41,548 nucleotides of DNA from Streptomyces sp. Root1304 (GTDB lineage: Bacteria; Actinomycetota; Actinomycetes; Streptomycetales; Streptomycetaceae), in assembly GCF_001426405.1 (NCBI RefSeq), contig NZ_LMEP01000027.1:1-41548 (forward strand), in the 5' to 3' direction. Every line of letters starts with the position of its first letter. The first letter of the stretch is position 1. The position numbers were made by a program, and so were the translations under genes. Below are positions 23,884-31,836 of this stretch, piece after piece. Below the pieces are notes generated by a model, which was not told the DNA's origin, made no database searches, and was given only the letters and a program-made list of their open reading frames with translations.

Positions 23884-25091
23884 GTCGGCTCCTGGAGAGG
23901 GGTCGTGCGGTGGGTGAGGGTACGCAGCGCGTCGGAGAGCAGGTCGGCCGCGGCGCCGGAGGTGGAGGCGTGGGGGGACATCCGGATCCACTCGCCTCGG
24001 CGGGTGGTGATCACACCGGCCGATTCGAGCGACCGGTGGACGGTGGCGGGGTCGTGGCCCGGGAGGCGGAACGCCCCGATGCCGGCCCGCTCCTCGGGGC
24101 CGAGCCCGTCGAGGAGGACCTCGGCACCGGCCCGTCGCGCGCGGTCGAGCAGCTCGGCGAGGGTGGTGCGGATACGGGCTCCGACGGCGGCCGGGCCACC
24201 CTGGGCGAACAGGTCGACGACCGCAGCGCCGAGGGCCGCGGCGGCCGGGAAGTCGGGGTTGGTGGCGAGGTGGGCAGCGGCCCCGGGCAGCGGCGGCGCC
24301 GGATGCCGTACGGCGAAGGGGTCCGTGACACCGGCCCAGCCGCCGAGGCCGGGCGTCAGGTGGTCGGCGCAGCGGTCGCGGATCATCAGGAGCGCGGCGC
24401 CCCAGCCGGCCCGCAGCCACTTCTGGGCGCCGCTGACGAGGACGTCGGCGGCGTCGGTTTCGAGTGGTACGGCGCCGAGCCCCTGGATGGCGTCGACGAT
24501 CAGCAGCCGGTCCGGGCCGAGGACCTCCTTGAGGGCGCCGAGCGGTGCGACGTGGCCGGTGAGGGAGTCGACGGCGCTCACGGCGAGCGCGGTGACCTCG
24601 GGGGTGAGGTGGTGGCGCAGGAGGTCGGGGGTGATGTGGGGGTGCCGTACGAAGCCGGGAGCGGCGCCGGCTGGGCGCGGCCCGGAGGGGTCGCCGAGGT
24701 GGTCGGTCGGGTCGATGATGCGGACGTCCGGGCCGCCGCGGCCGGCGAAGCGCAGCCACGGGTAGAGGTTGGCGGGGAACTCGCTGCGGGGCACCAGGAC
24801 GGTTCCGGGGCCGCGCAGTGCGGCGGCGACGGTGAAGAGGCCGTTGCTGGTCGACGGCGCGAAGGCGATCTCGTGGGGGCGGGCGTCGAGAAGGCGGCCC
24901 GCGATGTCCCGGGCCGCGTCGCTCAGAGCGAACATCCGGTCCAGGTCCGCGGGCGCCGCCCGGGTGGCCAGCGCGGTCGTGGCGGCCAGCGCGGCGGCGG
25001 CCGGACGCGAGAGCGGGCCGACGCGCGCGTGGTCGAGGTAGCCCTCCGCGGGCCCCGGGTGGGGCTGAAGAGCACGAATTTGATCGTTCAA
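23868..25091 (-). CDS. class V PLP-dependent aminotransferase / cysteine-desulfurase-like enzyme
   Basis: A 407-residue fold-type I enzyme. YLDHARVGPLSRPAAAA is the usual opening, EIAFAPSTSNGLFTVAAALR the phosphate-binding region, VDAIQGLGAVPLETDAADVL contains the ring-nitrogen Asp (D200) and VSGAQKWLRAGWGAALLMIR the PLP lysine (K224). The reaction (transamination, desulfuration or kynureninase-like cleavage) cannot be told. It is the first gene of the sugar operon and overlaps the binding-protein gene by 16 bases, an unusual partner for an alpha-galactoside system. The start appears to be TTG at 25091 with AAGG upstream; the family pattern begins so close to it that no later start fits. The LacI-type dyad overlaps this start codon. 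Confidence 0.85.
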   Translation of the reverse strand: MNDQIRALQPHPGPAEGYLDHARVGPLSRPAAAALAATTALATRAAPADLDRMFALSDAARDIAGRLLDARPHEIAFAPSTSNGLFTVAAALRGPGTVLVPRSEFPANLYPWLRFAGRGGPDVRIIDPTDHLGDPSGPRPAGAAPGFVRHPHITPDLLRHHLTPEVTALAVSAVDSLTGHVAPLGALKEVLGPDRLLIVDAIQGLGAVPLETDAADVLVSGAQKWLRAGWGAALLMIRDRCADHLTPGLGGWAGVTDPFAVRHPAPPLPGAAAHLATNPDFPAAAALGAAVVDLFAQGGPAAVGARIRTTLAELLDRARRAGAEVLLDGLGPEERAGIGAFRLPGHDPATVHRSLESAGVITTRRGEWIRMSPHASTSGAAADLLSDALRTLTHRTTPLQEPTCPTI

Positions 25092-25092
25092 A
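25079..25092. promoter_or_regulatory. LacI-type operator at the head of the sugar operon
   Basis: TTTGATCGTTCAAA is a dyad with TTTGA/TCAAA arms about a central CG, the classic LacI-family design. It overlaps the TTG start codon of the aminotransferase gene and lies in an unusually AT-rich pocket, where repressor binding would block transcription. The LacI-family protein encoded at the operon's end is the expected ligand-responsive repressor. Confidence 0.6.
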
Positions 25093-25205
25093 ATTGGCCT
25101 TAACAGAAGGTGTCCAACAGCTTTCTGCGGATTTGAAGGTTCACATTAGGGCGGAGGTGGCGAGCCGACAAGGGGTCGGACGGGAACCTTCGTGTGCGGG
25201 CCGGA

Positions 25206-25853
25206 TCAGCGCGCGTAGAGCCCGTACGGAGGCAGGCGCAGGTCCAGGACCCGGGCCACGGCGGCGGTGACCGGACCTGCGTGGCCGAGGGGCAGGTGCT
25301 CGGCGGCCCAGTCGGCCGCGAGGGCGTGGAATCCGACCAGATCGCGTTCCGCTCCGGCGAGCAGTCGGCGCATGTCGGTGACGGGCAGCTCGATGACCGC
25401 GCTGCCGTGCTGCTCCGCGTCGACGGTCAACCGGACGGTTTCGCCCAGGCGTTCGGCGAACGCGTCGGGGTCGTGGCCGAAGGAGGCTCCCCCGCCGCCG
25501 TCGACGACCTCGTACCAGTCGCGCCAGTCCTCGAGACCGGTGCAGCAACCCGGCCGGAAGGCCGTACCCGTGGAGTCGTCCACCACCTCCATCCCACCGG
25601 CGGCGAACAGGGTGTCGAAGGTGAGCAGCCCGTGGAGGAACGCGCCGAGAGGTTCGGCGGGCCGGGGCGGGCGGGCGTCGTGCTCGGGGTCGATGTCGTT
25701 GCAGCGCGCGATGTTCATGAGCGCGGTCCCGACCTCGACGGGACCGAGCGCTCCGCTCAGCGGAAGGAGACGGAACGGTTCGCCCTCCACGACGGGCCAG
25801 AGGTCGAAGCCGTCGGGGGTGTAGGACTCCAGGACGGGGCGCATGACGATCAC
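25206..25853 (-). CDS. hypothetical protein (215 aa)
   Basis: A 215-residue soluble protein without a recognised family. Segments such as PFRLLPLSGALGPVEVGTAL, GAFLHGLLTFDTLFAAGGM and GLEDWRDWYEVVDGGGGASF suggest a mixed alpha/beta fold with a Gly-rich loop. The repeated acidic, evenly spaced aromatic residues and the lack of signal or membrane segments point to a cytoplasmic protein. ATG codons at 25853 and 25844 are both possible starts. It stands alone. Confidence 0.7.
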   Translation of the reverse strand: MIVMRPVLESYTPDGFDLWPVVEGEPFRLLPLSGALGPVEVGTALMNIARCNDIDPEHDARPPRPAEPLGAFLHGLLTFDTLFAAGGMEVVDDSTGTAFRPGCCTGLEDWRDWYEVVDGGGGASFGHDPDAFAERLGETVRLTVDAEQHGSAVIELPVTDMRRLLAGAERDLVGFHALAADWAAEHLPLGHAGPVTAAVARVLDLRLPPYGLYAR

Positions 25854-25965
25854 ACGTCGGATTGTTCCGTACGTACTGCCGGCGCCGCTTTCGGATTACG
25901 CGGGGCGCCGGCTCGGCCCCACGAGCCGGAGACAGGCCGAAATCGGGCCCGGGCACCCGTCGACT

Positions 25966-26001
25966 CGGGCCGGGGTCGTCCTCGCGCCCGGCCCCGGCCC
26001 G
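25966..26001 (-). terminator. 10-bp terminator hairpin after the DinB-like gene
   Basis: CGGGCCGGGG (25966-25975) and its perfect complement (25992-26001) enclose a 16-base loop. The hairpin lies 13 bases downstream of the stop of the minus-strand gene at 26015, the expected place for its terminator. Confidence 0.65.
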
Positions 26002-26014
26002 GTCTCTCCGCTGC

Positions 26015-26617
26015 TTACGGCGCCGTCGGCGGTGCCCAGGACGGGTTGCGGCCGCTCAGGCCCACCGTCCGGTCCAGCAGGGTCGCCGCGTCCGGGACCG
26101 GTACGACGGGGCCGAAGATGCCGCCGCCCCGGTCGTTCTCCTCCGCCGCCGCCTTCAGGAACGCGTGCGAGGCGTGCAGGGCCGTCAGGTCGGGCGCGTA
26201 CTCCTGGCCCGTGGCCCTGGCCAGGTCCCAGCCGTGGACGACGAGTTCGTCGACGGCCACCACGCCCGCGATCTCGCCGGGCAGGTCCACTCCGCCCGCG
26301 CGGGTCATGCCCGTCCAGGCGGCCGGGTCCCGCCAGGCGTCCGCCAGTTCGTCCAGGACCCGGGGCAGTTCCTCGCGCCACGCGGCGGGCAGGGTCGGCC
26401 TGGCGGAGTCGGGGGACGAGTCCGTCGTGGCGCCCAGGTCCTTGCGGGCCGCGTCGCGGAACGCGACGGCCAGGCCCGCCAGGTGGCCCAGCAGTTCACC
26501 GACCTCGTAGTCCGGGCAGGGCGTCCGGTCCGACAGCCGCGCGTCGGTGACGCCCGCCGCGAGGCGCGCCACGATCCGGGCCTGCGGTCCGAGGTCGAAA
26601 GTCGCCGTGTCAGTCAT
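26015..26617 (-). CDS. TIGR03086-type metal-binding protein (DinB / maleylpyruvate isomerase superfamily)
   Basis: A 200-residue four-helix-bundle protein. The opening RTPCPDYEVGELLGHLAGLA with H45 and the later VAVDELVVHGWDLARATGQE with E124 and H128 match the metal-binding triad of the DinB-like family that includes mycothiol-dependent enzymes. Such actinobacterial members (TIGR03086 type) are widely present with unknown substrate; mycothiol-linked transfer is a reasonable guess only. It has its own terminator and no operon partner. Confidence 0.85.
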   Translation of the reverse strand: MTDTATFDLGPQARIVARLAAGVTDARLSDRTPCPDYEVGELLGHLAGLAVAFRDAARKDLGATTDSSPDSARPTLPAAWREELPRVLDELADAWRDPAAWTGMTRAGGVDLPGEIAGVVAVDELVVHGWDLARATGQEYAPDLTALHASHAFLKAAAEENDRGGGIFGPVVPVPDAATLLDRTVGLSGRNPSWAPPTAP

Positions 26618-26755
26618 CTACCGCTCCTTGGAATGACGATGCTGGAGGGTAGACCGGCGAGGCCACCCGAACTCATCGGTCGGGGCCCGCGTACGTCCAC
26701 GGGGCCGTGGAACACCGGGGTTCCGCCCACCGCCGTGCCCCTCGGCCCCGGTGAT

Positions 26756-27055
26756 TCAGCCGTCGCTCGGCAGCGCCGAGAGGCCCTTGGCCAGGTCCTC
26801 GGGGTTCATGACCGGCGAGTAGTGGACCTTGGCGTCCAGCCCCAGGAAGAAGGGCTCCGAGATCTTCGGCAGCTGGGAGGGGTCGGCCAGGTCGAAGAAT
26901 ATGTACGCCGTCCGACAGCCGTTCTCCACCGTGAAGTAGGCGGCCTCGGGCTTGAGCGCCTCCATGGAGCTCTCCATCGACTTCTGCAGGGTCCCCTGCC
27001 GGATGGCCTCGTTGGAGGCTCTGGTGTCCATTTCAACCTTCAGCAGCATGCGCAT
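26756..27055 (-). CDS. small hypothetical protein, DUF3303-like panel
   Basis: A 99-residue alpha/beta protein beginning MRMLLKVEMDTRASNEAIRQ and continuing with EAAYFTVENGCRTAYIFFDL and PFFLGLDAKVHYSPVMNPED. The pattern strand-helix-strand-strand-helix-strand suggests a ferredoxin-like (dimeric alpha/beta barrel) panel. No function can be assigned. The start at 27055 fits the strand beginning; a second ATG lies at 27049 and the frame is open to 27103. Confidence 0.65.
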   Translation of the reverse strand: MRMLLKVEMDTRASNEAIRQGTLQKSMESSMEALKPEAAYFTVENGCRTAYIFFDLADPSQLPKISEPFFLGLDAKVHYSPVMNPEDLAKGLSALPSDG

Positions 27056-27194
27056 GATGCGGCCTCTCCCGACCGGGCAGGCGCTCCGTGCGGTGACGCC
27101 CACAGGACCCGGACGCGCTCTCTTCCAGCGTCCTCCTTCCCTCTCGGACGGACCACTCGACGGTCGGCCCCGGCGGCCCGGAACGGCCGGCCGG

Positions 27195-28805
27195 TCAGCC
27201 GCCCGGGCGCCCCGGCGCGGGAGTGCGCGCGGCCGCGCGCAGTGCTTCCCTCTCGACGAATTTGACGCGGGGGCGCCCCTGGAGGCGGCCGGCGGCGCGT
27301 TCGGCCTCGTCGATCGCCCGCCAGCCGTCGAGACCGAGGGCGTCCCCCGGGTCCGAGGGGGCGGACGCCCCTGCGGTGAGCCGGCCGGCTTCCCAGTCGT
27401 CGAGGAGCGCGCCGACCGTCTCCTCCGCGCAGGACTTGTTGGTGCCGATGAAGCCCGTGGGTCCCCGCTTGATCCAGCCGGCCACGTAGACGCCCGGTTC
27501 GACGCGGCCCCGTTCGTGGGGCACCGTGCCGGTCGCCGCGTCGAACGGGAGCCCCGGGACGGGTTCGGCGCGGTAGCCGATCGCGCGCAGGACGAGCGAG
27601 GCCTCGATGGTCTCGGTGTCCGTGGTGGGGACCGCGCGTACGGTGCCGTCCTCGGTGCGCAGTTCGGTGCGCGCCACGGTCAGACCGGTCACCCGGTCGT
27701 CGCCGACGATGCGCGTCGGCGTGGTCAGGAAGCGGAGGACCATGCGGCGCCGCCCGGGTACCCGGGGGCGGGCGGCGAGTTCGGCCAGCACCTTCGTCTT
27801 GGGCGTGGCGTCGGCGGGGACGTCCGCCGGCCAGCCCTCGACCAGCACGTCGATGCCGTCGAGGGCGGCGACCGCCAGCAGTTCCGGCAGGGTGAACGCC
27901 GCCTCCGCCGGTCCACGGCGTCCGAGGACGACGACCTCCCGCACGCGGCTCGCGCGCAGGGCCGCGAGGGCGCGGTCGGAGATGTCGGTGGGGGCGAGGG
28001 TCTCGGGGTCGGCGGTGAGCACCCGTGCCACGTCCAGGGCGACGTTGCCGTTCCCGATGACGACGGCCCGTTCGCCGTCCAGTGGGTAGGAGGTGGCGCT
28101 GCGGTCGGGGTGGCCGTTGTACCAGGCCACGAAGTCGGTCGCGGAGGCGCTGCCGGGCAGGTCCTCGCCGTCGACGCCGAGCCGCCGGTCCGTGGCCGCG
28201 CCCACGGCGTAGACCACGGCGTGGTGAGCGCGGACCAGGTCCTCGTGGTGCAGGTCGCGGCCTATCTCGGTGTCGAGGCGGTAGGTGAACCCGGGCTGGT
28301 CCTCGATGGCGCGGAAGAGCGCGGCGACGCGCTTGGTGTCCTGGTGGTCGGGTGCCACTCCGGCTCGGGCGAGCCCGTACGGGGTGGGCAGCCGGTCGTG
28401 GACGGTCACGCTCACCCCCGGGTGCCGTAGCAGTTCGTCGGCGGCGAAGAGGCCGGCCGGTCCCGCGCCGACCACGGCGACCCGCAACCCGCCCGCCTCC
28501 ACCCGGCGTTGGGGCGGCACGAGGGCCATCGGCGTCCGGTCGGGGTGGGGGTCGGAGGCGTAGTACGCGCGGTTCAGTTCCAGGAAGGGCAGTTCCGCCT
28601 CGGTGAGCCGGGTGTGCGGCTTCAGCGCGTCCACCGGACAGGCCGTCGTGCAGGCCCCGCAGTCGACGCAGGTGCGGGGATCGACGTACAGCATCTCGGT
28701 CTGCCCGAAGCCGGGTTCGCCGGGGGCGGGGTGGATGCAGTTGACCGGGCAGGCCAGCACGCACGAGGCGTCGGCGCAGCACGAACGGGTGACGACGTAG
28801 GGCAT
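27195..28805 (-). CDS. ferredoxin / ferredoxin-NADP reductase fusion (FprB-like)
   Basis: A 536-residue electron-transfer flavoprotein. The first 62 residues are a bacterial-type ferredoxin with C46, C49, C52, C56 (CVDCGACTTACP) and a second set at C9/C10, C15, C19, C23, consistent with a seven-iron or two-cluster ferredoxin. From about residue 105 there is an adrenodoxin-reductase-like FAD/NADPH domain: LRVAVVGAGPAGLFAADELL (FAD), RAVVIGNGNVALDVARVL (NADPH), then the terminal GWIKRGPTGFIGTNKSCAEE. It can pass electrons from NADPH to iron-sulfur partners and so could feed the diiron protein upstream on the same strand. The 232-base gap to that gene leaves room for its own promoter. Confidence 0.92.
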   Translation of the reverse strand: MPYVVTRSCCADASCVLACPVNCIHPAPGEPGFGQTEMLYVDPRTCVDCGACTTACPVDALKPHTRLTEAELPFLELNRAYYASDPHPDRTPMALVPPQRRVEAGGLRVAVVGAGPAGLFAADELLRHPGVSVTVHDRLPTPYGLARAGVAPDHQDTKRVAALFRAIEDQPGFTYRLDTEIGRDLHHEDLVRAHHAVVYAVGAATDRRLGVDGEDLPGSASATDFVAWYNGHPDRSATSYPLDGERAVVIGNGNVALDVARVLTADPETLAPTDISDRALAALRASRVREVVVLGRRGPAEAAFTLPELLAVAALDGIDVLVEGWPADVPADATPKTKVLAELAARPRVPGRRRMVLRFLTTPTRIVGDDRVTGLTVARTELRTEDGTVRAVPTTDTETIEASLVLRAIGYRAEPVPGLPFDAATGTVPHERGRVEPGVYVAGWIKRGPTGFIGTNKSCAEETVGALLDDWEAGRLTAGASAPSDPGDALGLDGWRAIDEAERAAGRLQGRPRVKFVEREALRAAARTPAPGRPGG

Positions 28806-28904
28806 GGGAGGTGGTTCTCCGTTCCTGGGTGGCCGGTGCCGTCGGAGCGCTGGTCGGGTGGAGCGAGCGGGGGCGGTGTCGTGACCGGTGGAGCGGGCCC
28901 GCGT

Positions 28905-28937
28905 GATCGGTGCGCGATCGGTGCGCGATCGGTGGGC
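28905..28937. repeat. three tandem 11-bp repeats
   Basis: GATCGGTGCGC is repeated exactly at 28905 and 28916 and with one change (GATCGGTGGGC) at 28927. The run lies in the gap between the diiron gene and the FprB-like gene, 100 bases before the latter, and its 11-base period is about one helical turn, so a binding role is possible. Confidence 0.6.
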
Positions 28938-29037
28938 GGGCCGGGGCGGGGCGGGGCGGCGGTTGCGTCGCGGCCCGCCCCCGTACTGCTGCGTCGTGGC
29001 CGCCCCCGTACCTCTGATTCGTGACCTCCCCGTACCG

Positions 29038-30000
29038 CTAAGCGGTCAGCCGGGAGGGTTCGCCCCGGTAGCGGGACGGACGGCCGTCGATGCGCAGCGC
29101 CTTCCAGACCCTTCGTGACGTCTTGTTCATCAGGCCGATGTCCTCGGCGAGCATCCGCACGTCGGCGAAGAGGTCGCGGAGCAGTTTCTCGCCCTCGGCG
29201 GACTTCCAGAAGATGTCCTTGATGACCCAGTGGGGCACGCCGATCGCCTCGGCGGTCTTCCGGTCGGGGACGACGATGACGTCCCCCAGGACGCGCATGA
29301 TCACCGGGAACGCGATCGACAGGGCGCCCCGGCGCGCCCGGCCGAAGCCGGGGACCTTCGCGCGCAGGAACTCGTGGGCGAAGGAGATGTGCCGGGCCTC
29401 CTCGGCCACATGGATCTGCATGAGGCGTCGCATGAGCGGGTGCATGTCCTCGCCACCGCGCAGGATCGCCTTCTGGAGGTGGTCGATGGGTTCCTCGCCG
29501 GCGAGGACGCCGGTGAAGAAGGACTCGGGGACGAGGGAGCCGGCGAGCGGCAGGAAGCGGCTCAGTACGCGGAAGGAGCGCCGGCCGCCGGGCACGTCGG
29601 CGCCCGAGCGGTTCACGAACTCCTGGAACATCTGCGTGTGGTGGCACTCCTCGGTGACCTCGTGGGTGAGGTAGCGGAACTCCGGGTTCTGGTTCCGTAG
29701 CGAGAAGAGGTAGTCCATCACCCCCCGGATCAGGACGTTCTCGAACTGCATGCCCACCTTGACGATGTTGGCGTACCGATAGAGGCCGATCCTCGCCCGC
29801 ACCTCCAGCGACTGTTCCCGGTACCAGGGGTGTCCGCCCAGGGGGTCGGCGGCGGGGAGGACCCAGCGGGGGTCCGTCGGGTCGATGGCGTGGTCGGGGT
29901 TGTCCCAGTCGATGTCGGTGAACGCGTCGAAGTGGATGTGCACCGAGGCTTCGGACAGGGTCTGAAGCCTCTCGTGGTAGGTCTCCCGGCCGGTCGTCAT
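29038..30000 (-). CDS. AurF-like diiron oxygenase
   Basis: A 320-residue helical protein with two iron-binding helices: YLTHEVTEECHHTQMFQEFV (E118, H121) and IHVAEEARHISFAHEFLRA (E201, H204), each an ExxH motif as in ferritin-like diiron oxygenases; MQFENVL (E87) may give another ligand. The overall size and order resemble AurF (PF11583), the p-aminobenzoate N-oxygenase family, whose actinobacterial members are mostly uncharacterised. Electrons could come from the FprB-like protein. The ATG at 30000 has AAGGA upstream and fits; the frame is open to 30204, but that part consists of simple repeats. It starts 68 bases after the monooxygenase stop and is probably co-transcribed. Confidence 0.85.
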   Translation of the reverse strand: MTTGRETYHERLQTLSEASVHIHFDAFTDIDWDNPDHAIDPTDPRWVLPAADPLGGHPWYREQSLEVRARIGLYRYANIVKVGMQFENVLIRGVMDYLFSLRNQNPEFRYLTHEVTEECHHTQMFQEFVNRSGADVPGGRRSFRVLSRFLPLAGSLVPESFFTGVLAGEEPIDHLQKAILRGGEDMHPLMRRLMQIHVAEEARHISFAHEFLRAKVPGFGRARRGALSIAFPVIMRVLGDVIVVPDRKTAEAIGVPHWVIKDIFWKSAEGEKLLRDLFADVRMLAEDIGLMNKTSRRVWKALRIDGRPSRYRGEPSRLTA

Positions 30001-30029
30001 CGTCCTTGCCCTCACCTTCGTCATCCTGG

Positions 30030-30112
30030 TGCCCGTGATCGGCCTTGTGTCCGTGCCTGTGCCGGTACCTATGCCGTTGTCTCTGCCTGCGCCTGTGCCT
30101 GTGTCGTGTCCG
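30030..30112. repeat. degenerate GTGCCT-type simple repeat
   Basis: The stretch consists of imperfect repeats of a six-base unit related to GTGCCT (TGTGTCCGTGCCTGTGCCGG, CTGCCTGCGCCTGTGCCTGT). It encodes the low-complexity TQAQAQAETTA tail of the monooxygenase and fills the gap to the diiron gene. Replication slippage here would alter the tail length. Confidence 0.6.
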
Positions 30113-31577
30113 GGGTCGTACGGTCGAAGCGGAGCGCCGGGTCCTCGATCGGGGAGCGGCTCAGGGCGCGGCGGTCGCGGTAGTAGTTGTTCCGGATCCG
30201 CCACGGGTCGCGGGTGCCCTGGCGGGGCATGACCGTGTCGCCGCGTGCGATGTAGCCGGAGGTCAGCGACTCGCCCATGACGGACACCGTGGAGCGGTCG
30301 GCCTCGGCGGCGACGGGGGTGGCGCTGGTGTGTCCGTGCCGGTCCATGTGCGCGATCAGCCTGCTGACGTAACCGGCGGCGAGGTCGGCCTTGAGGGTCC
30401 AGGAGGCGTTCGTGTAGCCGATGATCATCGCCAGGTTGGGCACACCGTCGAGCATCACCCCCTTGTGGAGGAGGTGGTCGCGGGTGACGACGGGCTTCCC
30501 GTCGACCGCCATCTCCATGCCGCCGGCGAGCTGCATCCGCAGGCCGGTGGCCGTGACGACGATGTCGGCGGGGATCTCCTCCCCGGACCCGACCTTCACC
30601 CCGGTCTCGGTGAACGTCACGATGCGGTCGGTGACGACGGACGCCCTGCCGCTCCTGAGCGTCGTGAAGAGGTCGCCGCCCGGCACGACGCAGAGCCGCT
30701 GGTCCCAGGGCTTGTACGTGGGGGTGAAGTGGCGCATGTCGACGCTCTTGCCGAGCCGCGCGCGCACCCCGGCGAGGAGGATCCGGCGCATGGTGCGGGG
30801 CGCCTTGCGGCAGAGGGCGTACAGACCGCGCTGGAGCGCGATGTTGCGGGCGCGCCCGACCCGGTGGACGAGCCGCGCGGGGACGCGCAGCCGTCGCAGG
30901 ACGACGGAGACCGGGTCGTCGGCGGGCAGCGCCATGATGTACGTGGGCGAGCGCTGGAGCATGGTGACGTGGGCGGCGGCGTCGGCCATCGCCGGTACGA
31001 GGGTGATGGCGGTGGCGCCGCTGCCGATGACGACCACCCGCTTGCCGGTGTGGTCGAGGCCCTCCGGCCAGTGCTGGGGGTGCAGGAAGGTGCCGCCGAA
31101 TCGTTCCTCACCAGGGAACCGCGGGCGGTGGCCCGCGTCGTAGTCGTAGTAGCCGGTGGCGCCGACGAGGAAGCGTGCGGTACGGACCTCGGTCGCGCCG
31201 GTGGTCTCGTCCACGGTCTCGACGGTCCAACGTCCCTCGTCGCTCGACCAGTCCGCCCGGACGGCCCTGCGGCCGAAGACGATGCGGTCGGTGACGCCGT
31301 GCTCCTCGGCCGTCGCCCGGACGTAGCGGCGGATGTCGGAGCCGTCGGCGAGCACCTTGGTGCCGTGCCAGGCGCGGAAGCCGTAGCCGAAGGTGTACAT
31401 GTCCGAGTCGGAGCGGATGCCCGGGTAGCGGAAGAGGTCCCAGGTGCCGCCGATCCCGGCGCGCCGTTCGAGGAGGGCGTAGGTGGTGCCGGGATTCCCG
31501 GTCTCCAGGTGGCAGGCGACACCGACTCCGGAAAGGCCCGCGCCGATGATCAGCACGTCGACGTGCTCGTACTCCAT
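30069..31577 (-). CDS. Baeyer-Villiger-type flavin monooxygenase (EthA/MymA-like)
   Basis: A 502-residue FAD/NADPH enzyme. LIIGAGLSGVGVACHL binds FAD, GSGATA (185-190) binds NADPH, and between them FGGTFLHPQHW (160-170) matches the Baeyer-Villiger fingerprint FxGxxxHxxxW exactly. The overall pattern (YALLERRAGIGGTWDLFRYP, RYPGIRSDSDMYTFGYGFR, WDQRLCVVPGGDLF) is that of mycobacterial EthA and MymA, which oxidise ketones, thioamides and aromatic substrates. ATGs at 31577 and 31583 are both possible; GAGGGGG is better spaced for 31577. It is divergent from a TetR regulator, like ethA and ethR, and starts a minus-strand group with the diiron protein and FprB-like reductase. The C-terminal tail is a low-complexity repeat. 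Confidence 0.9.
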   Translation of the reverse strand: MEYEHVDVLIIGAGLSGVGVACHLETGNPGTTYALLERRAGIGGTWDLFRYPGIRSDSDMYTFGYGFRAWHGTKVLADGSDIRRYVRATAEEHGVTDRIVFGRRAVRADWSSDEGRWTVETVDETTGATEVRTARFLVGATGYYDYDAGHRPRFPGEERFGGTFLHPQHWPEGLDHTGKRVVVIGSGATAITLVPAMADAAAHVTMLQRSPTYIMALPADDPVSVVLRRLRVPARLVHRVGRARNIALQRGLYALCRKAPRTMRRILLAGVRARLGKSVDMRHFTPTYKPWDQRLCVVPGGDLFTTLRSGRASVVTDRIVTFTETGVKVGSGEEIPADIVVTATGLRMQLAGGMEMAVDGKPVVTRDHLLHKGVMLDGVPNLAMIIGYTNASWTLKADLAAGYVSRLIAHMDRHGHTSATPVAAEADRSTVSVMGESLTSGYIARGDTVMPRQGTRDPWRIRNNYYRDRRALSRSPIEDPALRFDRTTPDTTQAQAQAETTA

Positions 31578-31728
31578 GTCCATCCCCCTCTGTCGCCGAC
31601 CCGCACGTGTCTCGTGTCGGGCGGTGCGGCGCGGGACCGGCGCCGCGGCCTCCGGGTGCGTTCCTACGGTACGGAGGTGGAGCGGCCGGCCCCGGGTCGG
31701 TGCGAACTCCCGGGCCGGTACCCGGAAT

Positions 31729-31764
31729 TTACCTGTGTCACCGCGTCCAGGATACTGACGGTAA
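31729..31764. promoter_or_regulatory. candidate TetR operator between the divergent genes
   Basis: TTACC at 31729 and GGTAA at 31760 form the ends of an imperfect dyad (TTACCTGTGTCA against TGACGGTAAC) in the 259-base gap between the monooxygenase and the TetR gene. The dyad is wider than typical TetR sites, so the call is tentative. Confidence 0.3.
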
Positions 31765-31836
31765 CGTGATCTGCGCCACCCCCTGAGAGGTGGACGGATC
31801 CCGGTCGCGCCGGGCCTGCCGGGTACGATCCACGCC

